Made by a program: the position numbers and the translations under genes
Part shown: one piece after another, positions 42,001-52,800 of the stretch
Position numbering within the stretch: the first letter of the stretch is position 1
How the letters are laid out: each line of letters begins with the position of its first letter
The notes under the pieces: generated by a model
Told to the model about the DNA's origin: nothing
Databases searched by the model: none
Seen by the model: the letters and a program-made list of their open reading frames with translations, nothing else
Assembly: GCA_036850595.1 (NCBI GenBank)
Contig: CM072160.1
Coordinates: forward strand, 11,449,906 to 11,513,905
Source of the DNA: Rhyacichthys aspro
Lineage: Eukaryota > Chordata > Actinopteri > Gobiiformes > Rhyacichthyidae
Direction of reading: 5' to 3'
DNA: 64,000 nucleotides

Positions 42001-44689
42001 TCATTTATTAACTTTTTTTTACTGTTTTGTGTCTACAGGAAGAAGCCCTTTTGACAGAGCCAGGTCTTCTTCACTGGATTTTCCGATTACACCATGCAGC
42101 TCCATTGAACAGACCATCTTTTCACCCTCAAAGACACATCTCAGCAAAATGAAAGAAGCAGACCAATCAGATGAGAGTTCTTATCTGGTTATTGACAGGG
42201 GAGAAGGCCAAAAAGAAGCAGACTATGTCAATTACCAGGCAAACGACATTGTCAACAACAAATCAAAGATTACATCCACAAGAGCAGAGGACACTTCGAA
42301 CAGATTTTCATCTATGAGATCAGACATCAGACTTGAATCGTCATCAAACAGCACAACATTCACAGTGGCCCCTTCTGTCTCTTCATCCACATCTTCGACC
42401 CTTTCATCGATGGCGCCTGTCAGTGTGGACAAAAAAGGCCAAGGCTCGTTTCATGATAGCACCATATCCAGACTCATCGACGCCGTGTCCTTAGATGGTG
42501 AACAAGATACTTGCGGCTCTATTTCTGCTCTGATTGGCCAGTTCAATATCACAGCAGACCAAAAGGACTTCACCTCATCTCCTGATTGTAAATCTTCCCA
42601 TCACTCAAACTACCATTCTACCTCTGCTCTAAAATCTCCCTTCAAGACAACATCAACTCCCAACAATTACCTAATCAGTTCCCCAAAGGAAAGACCAAAT
42701 CATTTAAGCTATTCCACTCCTTCGCCGTGCAACATTTCCAACACAAAGCTACTGCATCAGAAAAACCTCTCCAGCCCTGAAACTGCAGACCTTGAAGAGG
42801 TCTACACAATTCTGGATGAGGAGGTGCTGTTGCCTGCGTCTGTTTACAACTTGAAAAAACAGGCTGTCCATGTTCAAGCAGATACAACAGGAAGCACCCC
42901 AACACACAGCTTAGGCTCCTCACCAACAAAAACTTTTGAAGGTTTTGAGAAGGGGCAGAATTTGGGTTGGAATGACGCACAAAACAATTGGGGTGGAAGC
43001 AAAGGCATAGAGGAGACAGAGGAAAGTGTCTATGAGGAAGTGTACGACCCACCAGAAAGAATCACACAAGTAGACAACAAGTCCAAAACCCCCATTAGCC
43101 AATCTTTGGAGAACTGCTACCACTTTCCTTATAACGCGACACAAAATGGCTTCACTGAAGTAGAGATAAATGTTGACGAGGATCCATTAGAAAGGATTTT
43201 GAATACGCCGCAGTATGGAAGCCCATGGAAAGGGCTCACAAGTCCAACCAAACGCCATGCTATTTACCAAAACAATGATTCATCCAGCAACTACTTTCAT
43301 CCGGCAAAACCAGCATCATTCTGTGATCGTCAACAACCACTGATAAATAAATCTCATTTGTCGTATTCGCAGTGTCCGTCCCCTGTTAATAAACCGTTGT
43401 ATACGCAGCCCCATCACCACTATAATCAAACCCAGACCTCTTCCTTCCACCGATCTACTGATTCCAGGCCATACACATCCAGTCCAATACATCAGAACAG
43501 CTATCGTGTTCCTCAGAGCACTCAAGAGACTCGTAGCTACACCATAGACTTCAACAGAAATTACACACCGACAGAAGAAAGAAACTATCACGCCAACCAG
43601 CTCCGAAACATGACTAATCATGACAGAACAAGGTACAAAGAGATGGAAGTGGAGTCATTCAGCTTTCAATATGATTCGCCCTCTTGTGAAAATCTGACAC
43701 GACAGTCTACAATGTCCTCACACAACTGTAGAGACATAGTGTCATCTCCTCTTCCTCACTTTGATCCAGGGCAAAACCGCCTCCGCTACGACTGTACGAC
43801 ACCCACACCCGAGTCTTCTTACATTCAGAAACCTTCATTACAATCATACACTTCAAGCCGAACGAATCAGGCCTCACTTAACAGCACCAAGCAATTTCCT
43901 GAAGCTCGACATTCTCTTCAAACAAGCTTAGGACTTTCTACGACGCGTTCCCAACCGAGCCACAGCGATTCTTCTACACCCAGTCAAGTCAAGTCCAAGT
44001 CTTTGGGCGACTTGACCTCGGAAGACATATCCTGCAACTTCCAGAGTAAATACCACATCATTAGTCGGAGTTTTATCACTTCAAAGAAAAAGGGGACGGG
44101 GACATCGGGTGCAGTCCCTTTACAATCCCAGTCGTGCGATCCCCTAACAGAACAGCTTCGTAAACTGGTCAGTCTCGAAGGGGATGACAGCAACAGGATA
44201 ACACCAGACTTCCCGCAGCATCAACAAACAAATTTCCCAGTGTCCCATACAGAAGAGACAAACACCCCGATGTCCCCTACACCTAGAAACGTAGACGATT
44301 CTCCCCCATTGCTCACCCGTCGCCTATCTTCCCGCAGCCAAAGCAGAGTGCGCAACATTAACAATCGCGCCCGTGAGAGACAACAGGAGGCTTTGAGGCC
44401 ACGAGCAGGGGAGCTTCTAAACAGCACAGCCAGTATCGGTGGAGTAGTTTTACGAAACAAAGCGTCCATGCTGAATCCACCGGCGAACAGACACTCAACT
44501 GGGTCCTATATCGCGGGCTACCTTAGCCACGTGGAGGACAGGGGGCTTCCCGAAGGAGCCTGCACATCGTTACGCTATGGAAACGGGGACCACTACAGAG
44601 ACCGCTATCACACAGATGACTCTCTGGTTCCCCATAGTTCTTCACAGTCTGTGTCTGAGCCCGAGGTGTACTTTCTACTTCGACTGTAG
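16624..44689 (+). CDS. plch1: Phospholipase C eta-1 (PLCH1), complete, 23 coding exons
   Basis: Exons: 16624-16666, 24390-24536, 25891-26134, 26253-26382, 27918-28088, 28547-28640, 29374-29577, 29775-29895, 31258-31429, 32762-32869, 34420-34575, 35366-35428, 36726-36820, 38056-38153, 38238-38417, 38691-38798, 38953-39077, 39196-39280, 39889-40035, 40404-40483, 40639-40698, 41062-41440, 42039-44689; 5661 nt, 1886 residues. The enzyme hydrolyses PIP2 to IP3 and diacylglycerol and is highly Ca2+-sensitive. Order: PH domain (from VERCMSVM, residue 15, to about 130); EF-hands (DKNGDG loop at 155; second loop about 191); X domain with catalytic His314 and His359 and metal-site E343/D346; acidic X-Y linker (EEGEVSDDDSADEI); Y domain about 583-750; C2 about 753-877; long Ser/Thr-rich tail ending FLLRL, a possible PDZ ligand. 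SKSLGDLTSEDI and RHSTGSYIAGYL in the tail separate PLCH1 from PLCH2. First exon MAELEV...NLSLEK matches the mammalian start. Longer than the human protein (about 1690), mainly in the tail. Exon 21 (WSPLILNP) resembles an isoform-specific mammalian exon. Confidence 0.95.
16667..24389. other. plch1 large first intron, no gene seen
   Basis: A 7.7-kb intron with only short, unsupported open frames on both strands. It contains the long TA microsatellite at its 3' end. No recognisable transposon termini, tRNA or other RNA gene. Confidence 0.5.
24007..24092. repeat. (AT)n microsatellite, 86 bp
   Basis: Uninterrupted AT dinucleotides, 43 units. It lies in the plch1 first intron, about 300 bp upstream of the VERCM exon. 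Likely length-polymorphic. Confidence 0.95.
24537..25890. other. plch1 intron 2, nothing recognised
   Basis: 1.35 kb of AT-rich intron. Some words near 25010-25170 recur loosely near 26490-26610 (TATTATCCTTTAAGCTAATGCA, then CACATGTTGTGCTT), which suggests two diverged copies of one unknown repeat. Confidence 0.4.
26135..26252 (+). other. plch1: U12-type AT-AC intron of plch1
   Basis: The exon ends in phase 2 within the Gln codon of THDQ. The intron opens with ATATCCTT, the U12 donor consensus, and closes with AC. A branch-site-like TTCCTTAAT sits at 26231-26239, just upstream of the 3' end, as expected for minor-spliceosome introns. No GT-AG solution gives the conserved DQWMKQTF junction. 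Length 118 bp. Confidence 0.92.
26383..27917. other. plch1 intron 4, nothing recognised
   Basis: 1.5 kb with a short GT run near 27065 and the second copy of the diverged repeat words noted at 26490-26610. No exon or RNA gene seen. Confidence 0.4.
29896..38055. other. Longer plch1 introns in the X-Y linker region, nothing beyond the listed exons
   Basis: Introns 29896-31257, 31430-32761, 32870-34419, 34576-35365, 35429-36725 and 36821-38055 are each 0.8-1.6 kb. Apart from small T-rich and GT runs (about 35166-35200 and 36697-36714) I see no gene, RNA or mobile element. Extra alternative linker exons could be present and would be hard to see by eye. Confidence 0.4.
39281..42038. other. plch1 introns of the C2/tail region
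   Basis: Introns 39281-39888, 40036-40403, 40699-41061 and 41441-42038 are 0.36-0.61 kb and hold no other recognisable feature. The open frame at 41635-41943 lacks splice signals and similarity. Confidence 0.4.
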
Positions 44690-45960
44690 GTTTAATGTAA
44701 TGTTAAGACGTCACTCGAGAAACACATTAATAAGGGAATATATTTGTACCATTTTTTGTGCTTTGTTAGGTACCATCTTGACTATATAAGACAATAGTCA
44801 AGACAATGTCAACCAAACATCTCCCATGATCCAAGTTTGGAAGTGACCGTGTGGATTTCTCGATGGAATGTCTGTCTGTTTAGTAGATAATGGTCTTTTT
44901 AGTCTGATAATGTATTGTTAATAATTTACTTCATGTGTAAATGTACCCGGGGAACTCAGACTTTATCTTAGTGGGTTTCTTAGACTGATTGTACAGATCT
45001 TTGTCTTTGTGGTTTACTGTCTAAAATGTGTATATTGACGATGAAGCAAAAAAGGATAGGAAGTTTTTGACACAAAGAAAGATTGGCTTTCTTTGAGTCA
45101 TATGAATGTGTAGTATAAAAAGAATGGCACCTTTATTGTAGTCAAAAGAAGTGATTTTTCACCACAATTTAAAAAGGTAAAACAAAGGATATGTTGCACT
45201 GACAAAAATACTTGCCACTAAAACATAAAAAGCCCTCATGTGTTCACTTCAGGGCTATAATAATTGGGATCCACTACAGTAAAAATTAAGATAATGGCAG
45301 TTGCATATAAAAAACAATCACAAATCCACTGAAATCAATATTGAATTATTTTTACCAATAGATGTTACACACTTCTTTTTTAAGTCTTCCCTCTCTTTCA
45401 GTGCTGTTCTGTTGTTGTTTATGTTGAGTATGAATATCCCTCACATCATTTTTATTGAATGGGTTTTAGTTGAGAGTTATTCCTATCTGTACATTTACAT
45501 GTATGTTTGTGCATGTTACGTGTAAACATGTCAAGCATGACTATGCACCAATTTTTTTACAATAGATGTTGCATTGCTCAGTGACATTTGCACAACAAAT
45601 ATTTGCATTGGATAAGAAAGAAGACTTCATTTTATTGGGTGAGATAAAGTACATACACCTCTGTGCTTGGACTTGTTGCTTTATGTGATTTATAGAAACA
45701 GGCCTGCAAATCTTAAAGATTTGGAGTTTAAAGGTTTTTTTATTTTTATAATTGCTTTGATACAGACTGCAAACTAATTTCTTGTTGGTTCAGGTTATTG
45801 TTTTGTTTTCTATATCAAAAGGGTAAGAGTGCTGCAAAACATAACTTAAATGGTATTTTTTCTATTGTTTCAGTGTTAAACCATACTTATTTCTTTGTAT
45901 TGCTGCTCATCAGAGGGCTGTGAGCAATTTCCTACCAATGCAATAAAAACAAAACTATTT
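44690..45960 (+). other. plch1: plch1 3' UTR with poly(A) signal
   Basis: AT-rich sequence after the stop. AATAAA at 45942-45947 is a good polyadenylation signal, followed by T-rich DNA. Several ATTTA-like words occur. The transcript end is inferred. Confidence 0.55.
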
Positions 45961-46830
45961 GATTTCAACAGAATTGATGTATTTTCCTTTGTTCGCATAA
46001 AGATTGTAGCACTGTATACAATCATTTTGGGTGGTCTAAAAAAACTGTACTCTGTAGCTTCTTTGTAGGACATTTACTTTAATTAAAAGTACAGAAAACT
46101 ATGTAGGTAAGTTTTTCACCTGTAGTGTGATGAGTACACAAGTAAAAAAACAAAACAAAAAAACAAAAAACAAAAAAACAACAGCTCATCACCTTTTCCC
46201 ACATGAAAACTGATGCATAATGGGATGTAATTGTTCATGAAATTACTTTAATAGCGATCACAAATGGCACACCTGTTGCTCGGGGCATACAATTCCCCAT
46301 ACTGGCTCAGAATACACTGCCATACAAACACATCATGTCTCATTTTGATACGCCAGAAGTCTAAACCTTACTTTGAATATAGTCATTAACTTTTGACACT
46401 CACACAATGTGTAAAGGTACAAATATCATAAATTTATGACGTGACTCGACACCTAACACACACTGAAATGCACACACCTCAGTTTGTCACTTAATGATTT
46501 ACGGGCTTTGACTCTAGGGAGGAGTCATTTGGGCTTGTGTGCTTTTGACATCTGCTTGTTCCTTGCAATTTACCTTTTATAAGAACAGACCATGCTGTTA
46601 CTGGAGAATATTGTGGAGGGCTTTAGTGGCGTAAGCTGGTGTGCTTTCAATGTTAATATTTATTTAGACAAAGTTTGAGAAAAGGGTAGGTCCTCAGCAA
46701 ACTTTCAAGGTAAGTCTGGTGCATGTTTATTCCTAGACTTCTTGTATTTCACTTATCTTTAAAAATGTTTGACTTACTTATGTTATTTCAAGGATTGCTT
46801 TTTGGTCAAATATCAAGAACAGCTACACTC
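45961..46830 (+). other. Region upstream of the V2R-like receptor gene
   Basis: AT-rich, with an A-rich (CAAAAAA)n tract near 46146-46182. A TATAAG word near 46577 could serve the receptor promoter. In-frame ATG at 46723 precedes the chosen start, but the following residues are not conserved. Confidence 0.35.
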
Positions 46831-49800
46831 ATGCCTTGGATGCCTGTGCTGTTTATTCAGTGGTCAACCTTCTTTTTGCTGCTTCTGAGCGCAGTGAGCA
46901 GACAGACAGGACTGGATGTGGTTCATGCAATGTCATGCTCTCCGTACCATACAAAGAACAACAAGAGTCTCTCTTTAGAGGGTGATGTTATTATTGGTGG
47001 GCTCTTCAACCTGTTTTACATACCTTCATACACTCAACTGAACTTCACAACACAGCCGTATTTTGGACCATGCACTGGGTACTTTAGAAAGAACATTTCT
47101 ATTTACTGTAATTCAATTACCTCATATTATTTTTAATCCTCAGCTGTTTTCCTCTTGTCATATTGTCAGTTTGGAACCTGAGACGTTAAAATCTGTGTAT
47201 GCAATGGCATTTGCAGTGGAGGAGATAAATCGTAACAGCACTCTGCTTCAGGGAGTGAAGCTTGGCTACCGTATACTGGATTGTTGCAGCCGATACCCCT
47301 GGGCTCTAGAGGGAGCATTATCACTGGTTACTGGAAATGCCCCCAGCTGTCGATCAGAGGCTTCTGAAAACAGGCAAACTCAGAATGAAGAAGGTATGTG
47401 TAGATGAAGTTATTTCTGCTTCAAAATAAAACGTGTTGTACTGTCATGTACTTGTTTGCTTTAGGTGAATATGTTGCTCCGCTGATTATTGGTGCATCTA
47501 CTTCAACAACTGGAAAAATTTTGTCCTCGTTACTGGCTCCTCTTTCGATACCAATTGTAAGTGTTTTTGTTTTTTCTCTAAGACATTTTCATCAATCACC
47601 ATTTTTTAGCATTGCTTTTTTAATTTAATTCAGTTTTATTGATATTTTGGCAGATTAGTTACCTGGCAAGTTGCCCCTGTCTGAGTGATAGGGCAATGTA
47701 CCCTAACTTTTTTAGAACTATCCCCAGTGATGTTTACCAAAGCTGGGCAATGGCACAACTGGCTATGCGCTACAAATGGTCTTGGGTTGGAGCAGTAATA
47801 GCAAACAATGATTATGGTCATCTGGCATTGCAGGTGAATGTTACTGTAGTAGGATGTGACAACATTGAAAAAGCATTTATAATCAAAATAGGTCTATATA
47901 CTCACATGCTATTCAGCTATTATTATTATTGTTATTATTAAGGAATAAGTACTTATATATCTATTTGCATTTGCGTGTTGTTGTTTTCAGTAACTGTTTT
48001 TCATATATAATTATGTGTAACTCAGTACATTGTCATAACCTGTAATGGTATACTGTCAAACTCTGTGAACTGACAAATTTTGTGAATGGATGTAATGACA
48101 TTTCTTTTGCTGTTCGAGATGATACTGTATAAACCAGGTATCTTTATTTTATCACTTTTTCTTTTATTCTTTATCATTTGTGAAAGTGCTCATGTTGTTA
48201 AGTGAACTTACTGCAACAGTTTCCTGTTGCCCTTATACAGAGTTTGTCGCACTCGCACCGCAACAGTTTCCTGTTGCCCATGTAAGGAGTCTGTCACACT
48301 CTCAGGTCTTCCGGTCTTGCTGTATAAATATGTGCTGCTCAAATTCAGCAGTGCCTTCTCATTGAGCAATCTTTGAGCTAGGTCTTATCCCGTTGCCTTA
48401 TATTGGTGATCGTGGCCCCTCTGGGAATATTAGAAAAAAAATAAAAATAAAACTACAAGACTGGGTTCCTGAGTAAAGTGACAAACTTTACAAGGGAATA
48501 CGCTGCCTTAACGACTGCGCTAGCCACGACTTCAGGTCTATAAGCACTAGCCATAAAGTCGACAGGAGTGAGACCCCATCTGTAGTATTGTCGTGTTTTA
48601 TTGTTTGTCTGTCTTGTCTTAAATAAAAACAAACCAGCGGAAATAAAAGAACTTTATTTCCAAGGTTGAAAAGAACATATTTGTTCGTCTGAGTGTTTGT
48701 GAGAATCTGCCAGCGAGCCCTGACTCAGCTCCCAGTTGAGAGAGTCACTGGTCTACAAGTTGACGCAGAGGCCTGGAACAGCAGCCCACGATAAATCATC
48801 ATCAGGTGAGTGACCGTGACGCTGAACCTGTGAATACACAAGGGGAAATCATTGGGCCCTGGTCAAGTCAGTATAAAATAGGTTGGAACACTGTGGTAAT
48901 AACCAGCTCCTAATTAAAAATAAAAAGGGTTAATAATAGCAGAAAGTAATAATTTAGGAACCAGGTTCTTGAATTAAGAAAGTGAAGAAAAGGGAACTCT
49001 TTAAGAGAATAATAAATCTGCCTATATTACCATCAGATCCCCCTCAGAGAGGTGAAGGCTGTACTAACTTATAGACACTGATAGAATAAAAAACAGAGTA
49101 ATAAGGTGTACTAAATAGTGATACAAGCGAGACCATTCTGGAACCTTCGCCGCTCGCTACATGGCGCCCGAACAGGGACATTGGTAAAAAGATTTAATTC
49201 TCAGAAAGAAACCTTTTACTATAACCAAAACTATATATAACCCTAAAGAAGTTTTCAACCAAAGTAAATAAGAAGCAGATTGTCGCAGGACGACGGTTCT
49301 GAGGATCTGTAAACTTCCGCCGGAACAATCTAATATTGAACTAAGAACTGTTATCTAAAAGTAGAAAAGCTCTCTTATAAAACAAAGAAGTATTTATCGA
49401 ACTAGAAAAGCGTTCCAAAACAAGAAAGAGCGAGCCAGCGGAAGATAATCAAAAGACTACTGATAGAGAATCTCAAAAACCGAGGACGGTCAGAAAAGGT
49501 CGGTGAAACGCGCGCACAAGTATTACTGCCCAGGGAGCGCCTGGACAACCGAGGTAATACTTAAAAACCCTGAAGTACCGTACTTCAGGAATTAGCCGAT
49601 AACGAGATATATCACTAAAATCGAGTAGGAGTCAACATAGACTATAACAGCATGGAGCTTACTCAACAACTAATGGATGAGTTAGCCAGACGAAGACGTC
49701 TAAGGGACGAATTAGACGTCAGGTCAAACCCAGGGTCGCTATGGGGAGGATCCGTAAATCCCCGACCGGACCCATACGCACCACCTGTAGAACCAAACGC

Positions 49801-52800
49801 GCCATTGCCTCCAAACCAGCCTCAAGGCCAAACCCCAGCGGGGGCAGCCTTTACGCTGCCGGAAGTGTTCTCTCACCAAGGTTTTGTCATGTGGGTAGCT
49901 GATCTAGAAACAGTAGATTTCTCAATAGCAGGAGACGGCACGAAGGCCGCCGTTAACCCGGCCAATCATAGGCTCCATCACGGAGGGGGCGTCGCCGCTG
50001 CCCTAGACAGAAGATATGGCCTCTCGCGAGGGCCATTGGACGGCGTTCTCCTGGATTTAGAATCAGCCAGGCAGGAAACAGGCAGGGAGGGCCGAGAGGA
50101 ACTGCAAGTAGTGCACCACGTGGCCTACACCGCTCATGCAGACCGATTCCCCGACCCTCAGACCCCTCGAGGTCGTAAAATAGCCTACTTGCGTTCCGCC
50201 ATAGCGGAAGGGCTCAGCCAGGCACAAGAAAACGTTGTCTTCCTCACCCCGTTTGGCAACGGTTTATACGGATATACGGACTACTGTTCATACGTGGCAG
50301 TGGCTAAAGCAATTTTGCATCATGTCAGGGAAAGACCTAGACAGCCTGTAATACTGGTGTTCCTCCGGAGACACCAACTGACCACATACTGCAATTATTT
50401 GGACGAAATAATAAGCCGAAGGCATAGGGACCTAAAAAATCCTGACAATCCTAACAGAGCACCTCACAGGCCTCCACCACCTTCCCCCACAAGCGAGCAG
50501 GGGGATGACCCCCCGCCACAGCCAGGATCGGATGAAGGTTCCGAACCAGATTACCTGAACCCCCCTGACCCTGAAGATGAGATAAATGCAGGGCAGTGTA
50601 AAATTCTAGTCATGACTAAAGAAGCCTGGAATGGCAATACGGGCAGCATGGTGTATGTTGCCAAAGGAATGGAACACGGTGAAGCGGATGTAGTTCCGCT
50701 ACAACAAATAAGCGGTAGGCAGGCAAAAGGAGGACTGAGAGAAGCTAGGTTGGAAAAAAGGATCTGGATAGCAGCTACTGATAGACGACAGGTCGAGTTC
50801 TGGATCCTTAGCGATCCAAAGGGACCCAAAAGATGGCCCTGGAAAACCATGAGTCAGGAAATATCTCAGAAAGCAAAGAGGGATGAATTGAGACAGTTGA
50901 CATTCGTGATGACAGACTCAACAGGGCTGCATGGCATAACTGACCTTCAAATAGCTGAAAATCTGCTCCTTCCATTCCCGCTGGGAAAAACTCTCCTTAA
51001 ATCATTAGTAATAGTCCTGCCAAACCACCCCTCCCAACAGCGGATAGCGGACTTACTGAGACAGAAATATGAACAGGAAGAGAGTGAGAGTGAGCAGGAA
51101 GAGCAGGAAGCTCCACCCCCTAGAAGACAAAGAGCAAGGCAGGGCCAGAGAAGGGAGGAAGGAGAAGCTGGTTACATTACTAGAACAAGGGACCGCCGCG
51201 CGCAGCCCATTACTCAAAGGAAAATAAATCCTAGAGCGCCGCCCTGTAGGCCCCCAGTGGCAAAACATCCCGGATATGGCGACTATGCTCCCCTTTTGGA
51301 CTGCGTAAATGCCCCAGAATACCAAGACAATGCCTACGACGACATTCCCTGGTATGATATCCCAGCCCCAGAAAGGTTTGGTGCAGAATACGGGCCCACC
51401 GCGGCCGAAGTACTGCAACAAAGAAACCTCACAAGGCCATTCAAAGAGGCCTACCTTCAGCAGGGATATGATTTTTATAAACAAGGGTGTTTTAAAAGAG
51501 ATAAGTCCGTAGAAAGACACCACCAGGATGAGACAAGAGCACCCCCGATGTCTCACATCCCCCCAGAAACATCTACCCCAAGGGTAGAGTTTATAATGCC
51601 CCAAAACAGTACAGTAGTAGGAGATAACACTATGTGGGGAATGTCCACACCAGGACCTTCCACCCGGTGGCCAGCAGATGGAGCCCTGTCCCCCGAAATG
51701 CTGGAGACAGTGAAGCTTATGCCCAGCAAAAAACCAGATCAAACAGATGCAGAATACTGGCAGGCCCTGATGGAGAGTAACCTCCCAGCAGGGATCTGTG
51801 ACAATGCCACCGTATGTAGCCTGTTGGCCCTGAAAAATCAGGTCAGCACTCCACGAGGGTCCACCATTAGGTCCCTGGTAGAGCAAATCCCTCGGACACC
51901 TGGAGAATCCAGAACAGGTGAAATACGTAAAAAATTGGTGGGACAGGTCCTTTCAGGAAAAACCACACTCCTGTCTGCAATGACCACTTTCACAGAGAAA
52001 GGGGTGTCACAAGAGCAGCAGGAGAGATTTTTAGTAGAAGTTAACGCTACAGCTCTGGCCACAAGATGGGACTCCATGGGTAAAGATGAGCAAAAAAGAG
52101 AAATGGTTGTTTTCGATCGGAGAAGAATCCTTCAGGGAAAGAAAGGACCCCCTCCATCAAGAGACCCCCCAGTAACTAGGCAGTCCACAGGGGCAATCCT
52201 AAGAAGAGACTTTAGACCAGAAAATAGGAGGGGGACACGTTCAGTCGGACAAAACCCCCCTAAAGAACCGTTTCCTTATGTCTCCAAGGAAAGATGGAAC
52301 GAAATGTCAAAAGAAGAAAGAGACGAACTCAACAAGAAAAGAGACGAATGGAAAAAGAAGAATTCAGTCAACCAGCAGAAAAAACAGTAATAGAGAAAAT
52401 CCAGGCAGTGGCATATGAAAAACAAGGAAAAATTTTTGCCACTGTAGGAAAAATACGAGAGGAGTATCAAATTGACACAGGTTCAGATTTTACAATACAT
52501 AAAAACGGGAAAATACAAGACGAGAAAGTTAAAGTAATATTAGCAAATGGAGATAGAGACGTGTTATTCATGACTAAAAAACATGGGATCAAGGGAATCC
52601 CTGGCCCGAAAGCGCTACTAGGGATTCATGACCTTTCAAAAGCTAACAAAATAAACGATTTAGAAGGATCCGCAGGTTACATAAATGCCTACAACGTAGA
52701 GGCCCAAAAGCAGGAAATTTTGCAACAAACAGACCTAACCAATAAGAAAAGGCTTAAAGCCATCATTGATCGGGCCAATCCAGCTCAATTCAAAAATGAT

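Larger units (their letters stand above)
47845..49161 (+). repeat. 5' LTR of the endogenous retrovirus
   Basis: 1317 bp, TGTAGTAGG...CGCTCGCTACA. It carries a duplicated palindrome in U3, a TATAAATA box at 48323-48330, AATAAA signals at 48622-48627 and 48642-48647, and a strong splice donor at 48806. U3 is therefore about 510 bp. The R/U5 border is inferred to lie shortly after 48660, leaving a long U5. Confidence 0.97.

Noticed and set aside
47063..47169. Retained-intron reading or acceptor at 47143 for receptor exon 2
   Set aside because: The acceptor at 47169 gives the conserved Cys-Thr-Gly-Leu junction with correct phase; the upstream choice adds unconserved residues or shifts the frame.
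48180..48365. 61-aa open frame in the LTR, repeated at 60470-60655
   Set aside because: Spans the U3 repeats and TATA box; identical twice only because the LTRs are duplicates. No sign of coding.
51053..51886. 277-aa open frame antisense to gag
   Set aside because: It mirrors the sense Gag codons, has an odd Gly/Trp/Cys-rich composition and no promoter or similarity. An HBZ-like antisense gene was considered but nothing supports it.
52375..52389. A-rich run at the end of gag as a -1 frameshift site
   Set aside because: The AAAAAAC heptamer is in the wrong phase relative to gag codons.
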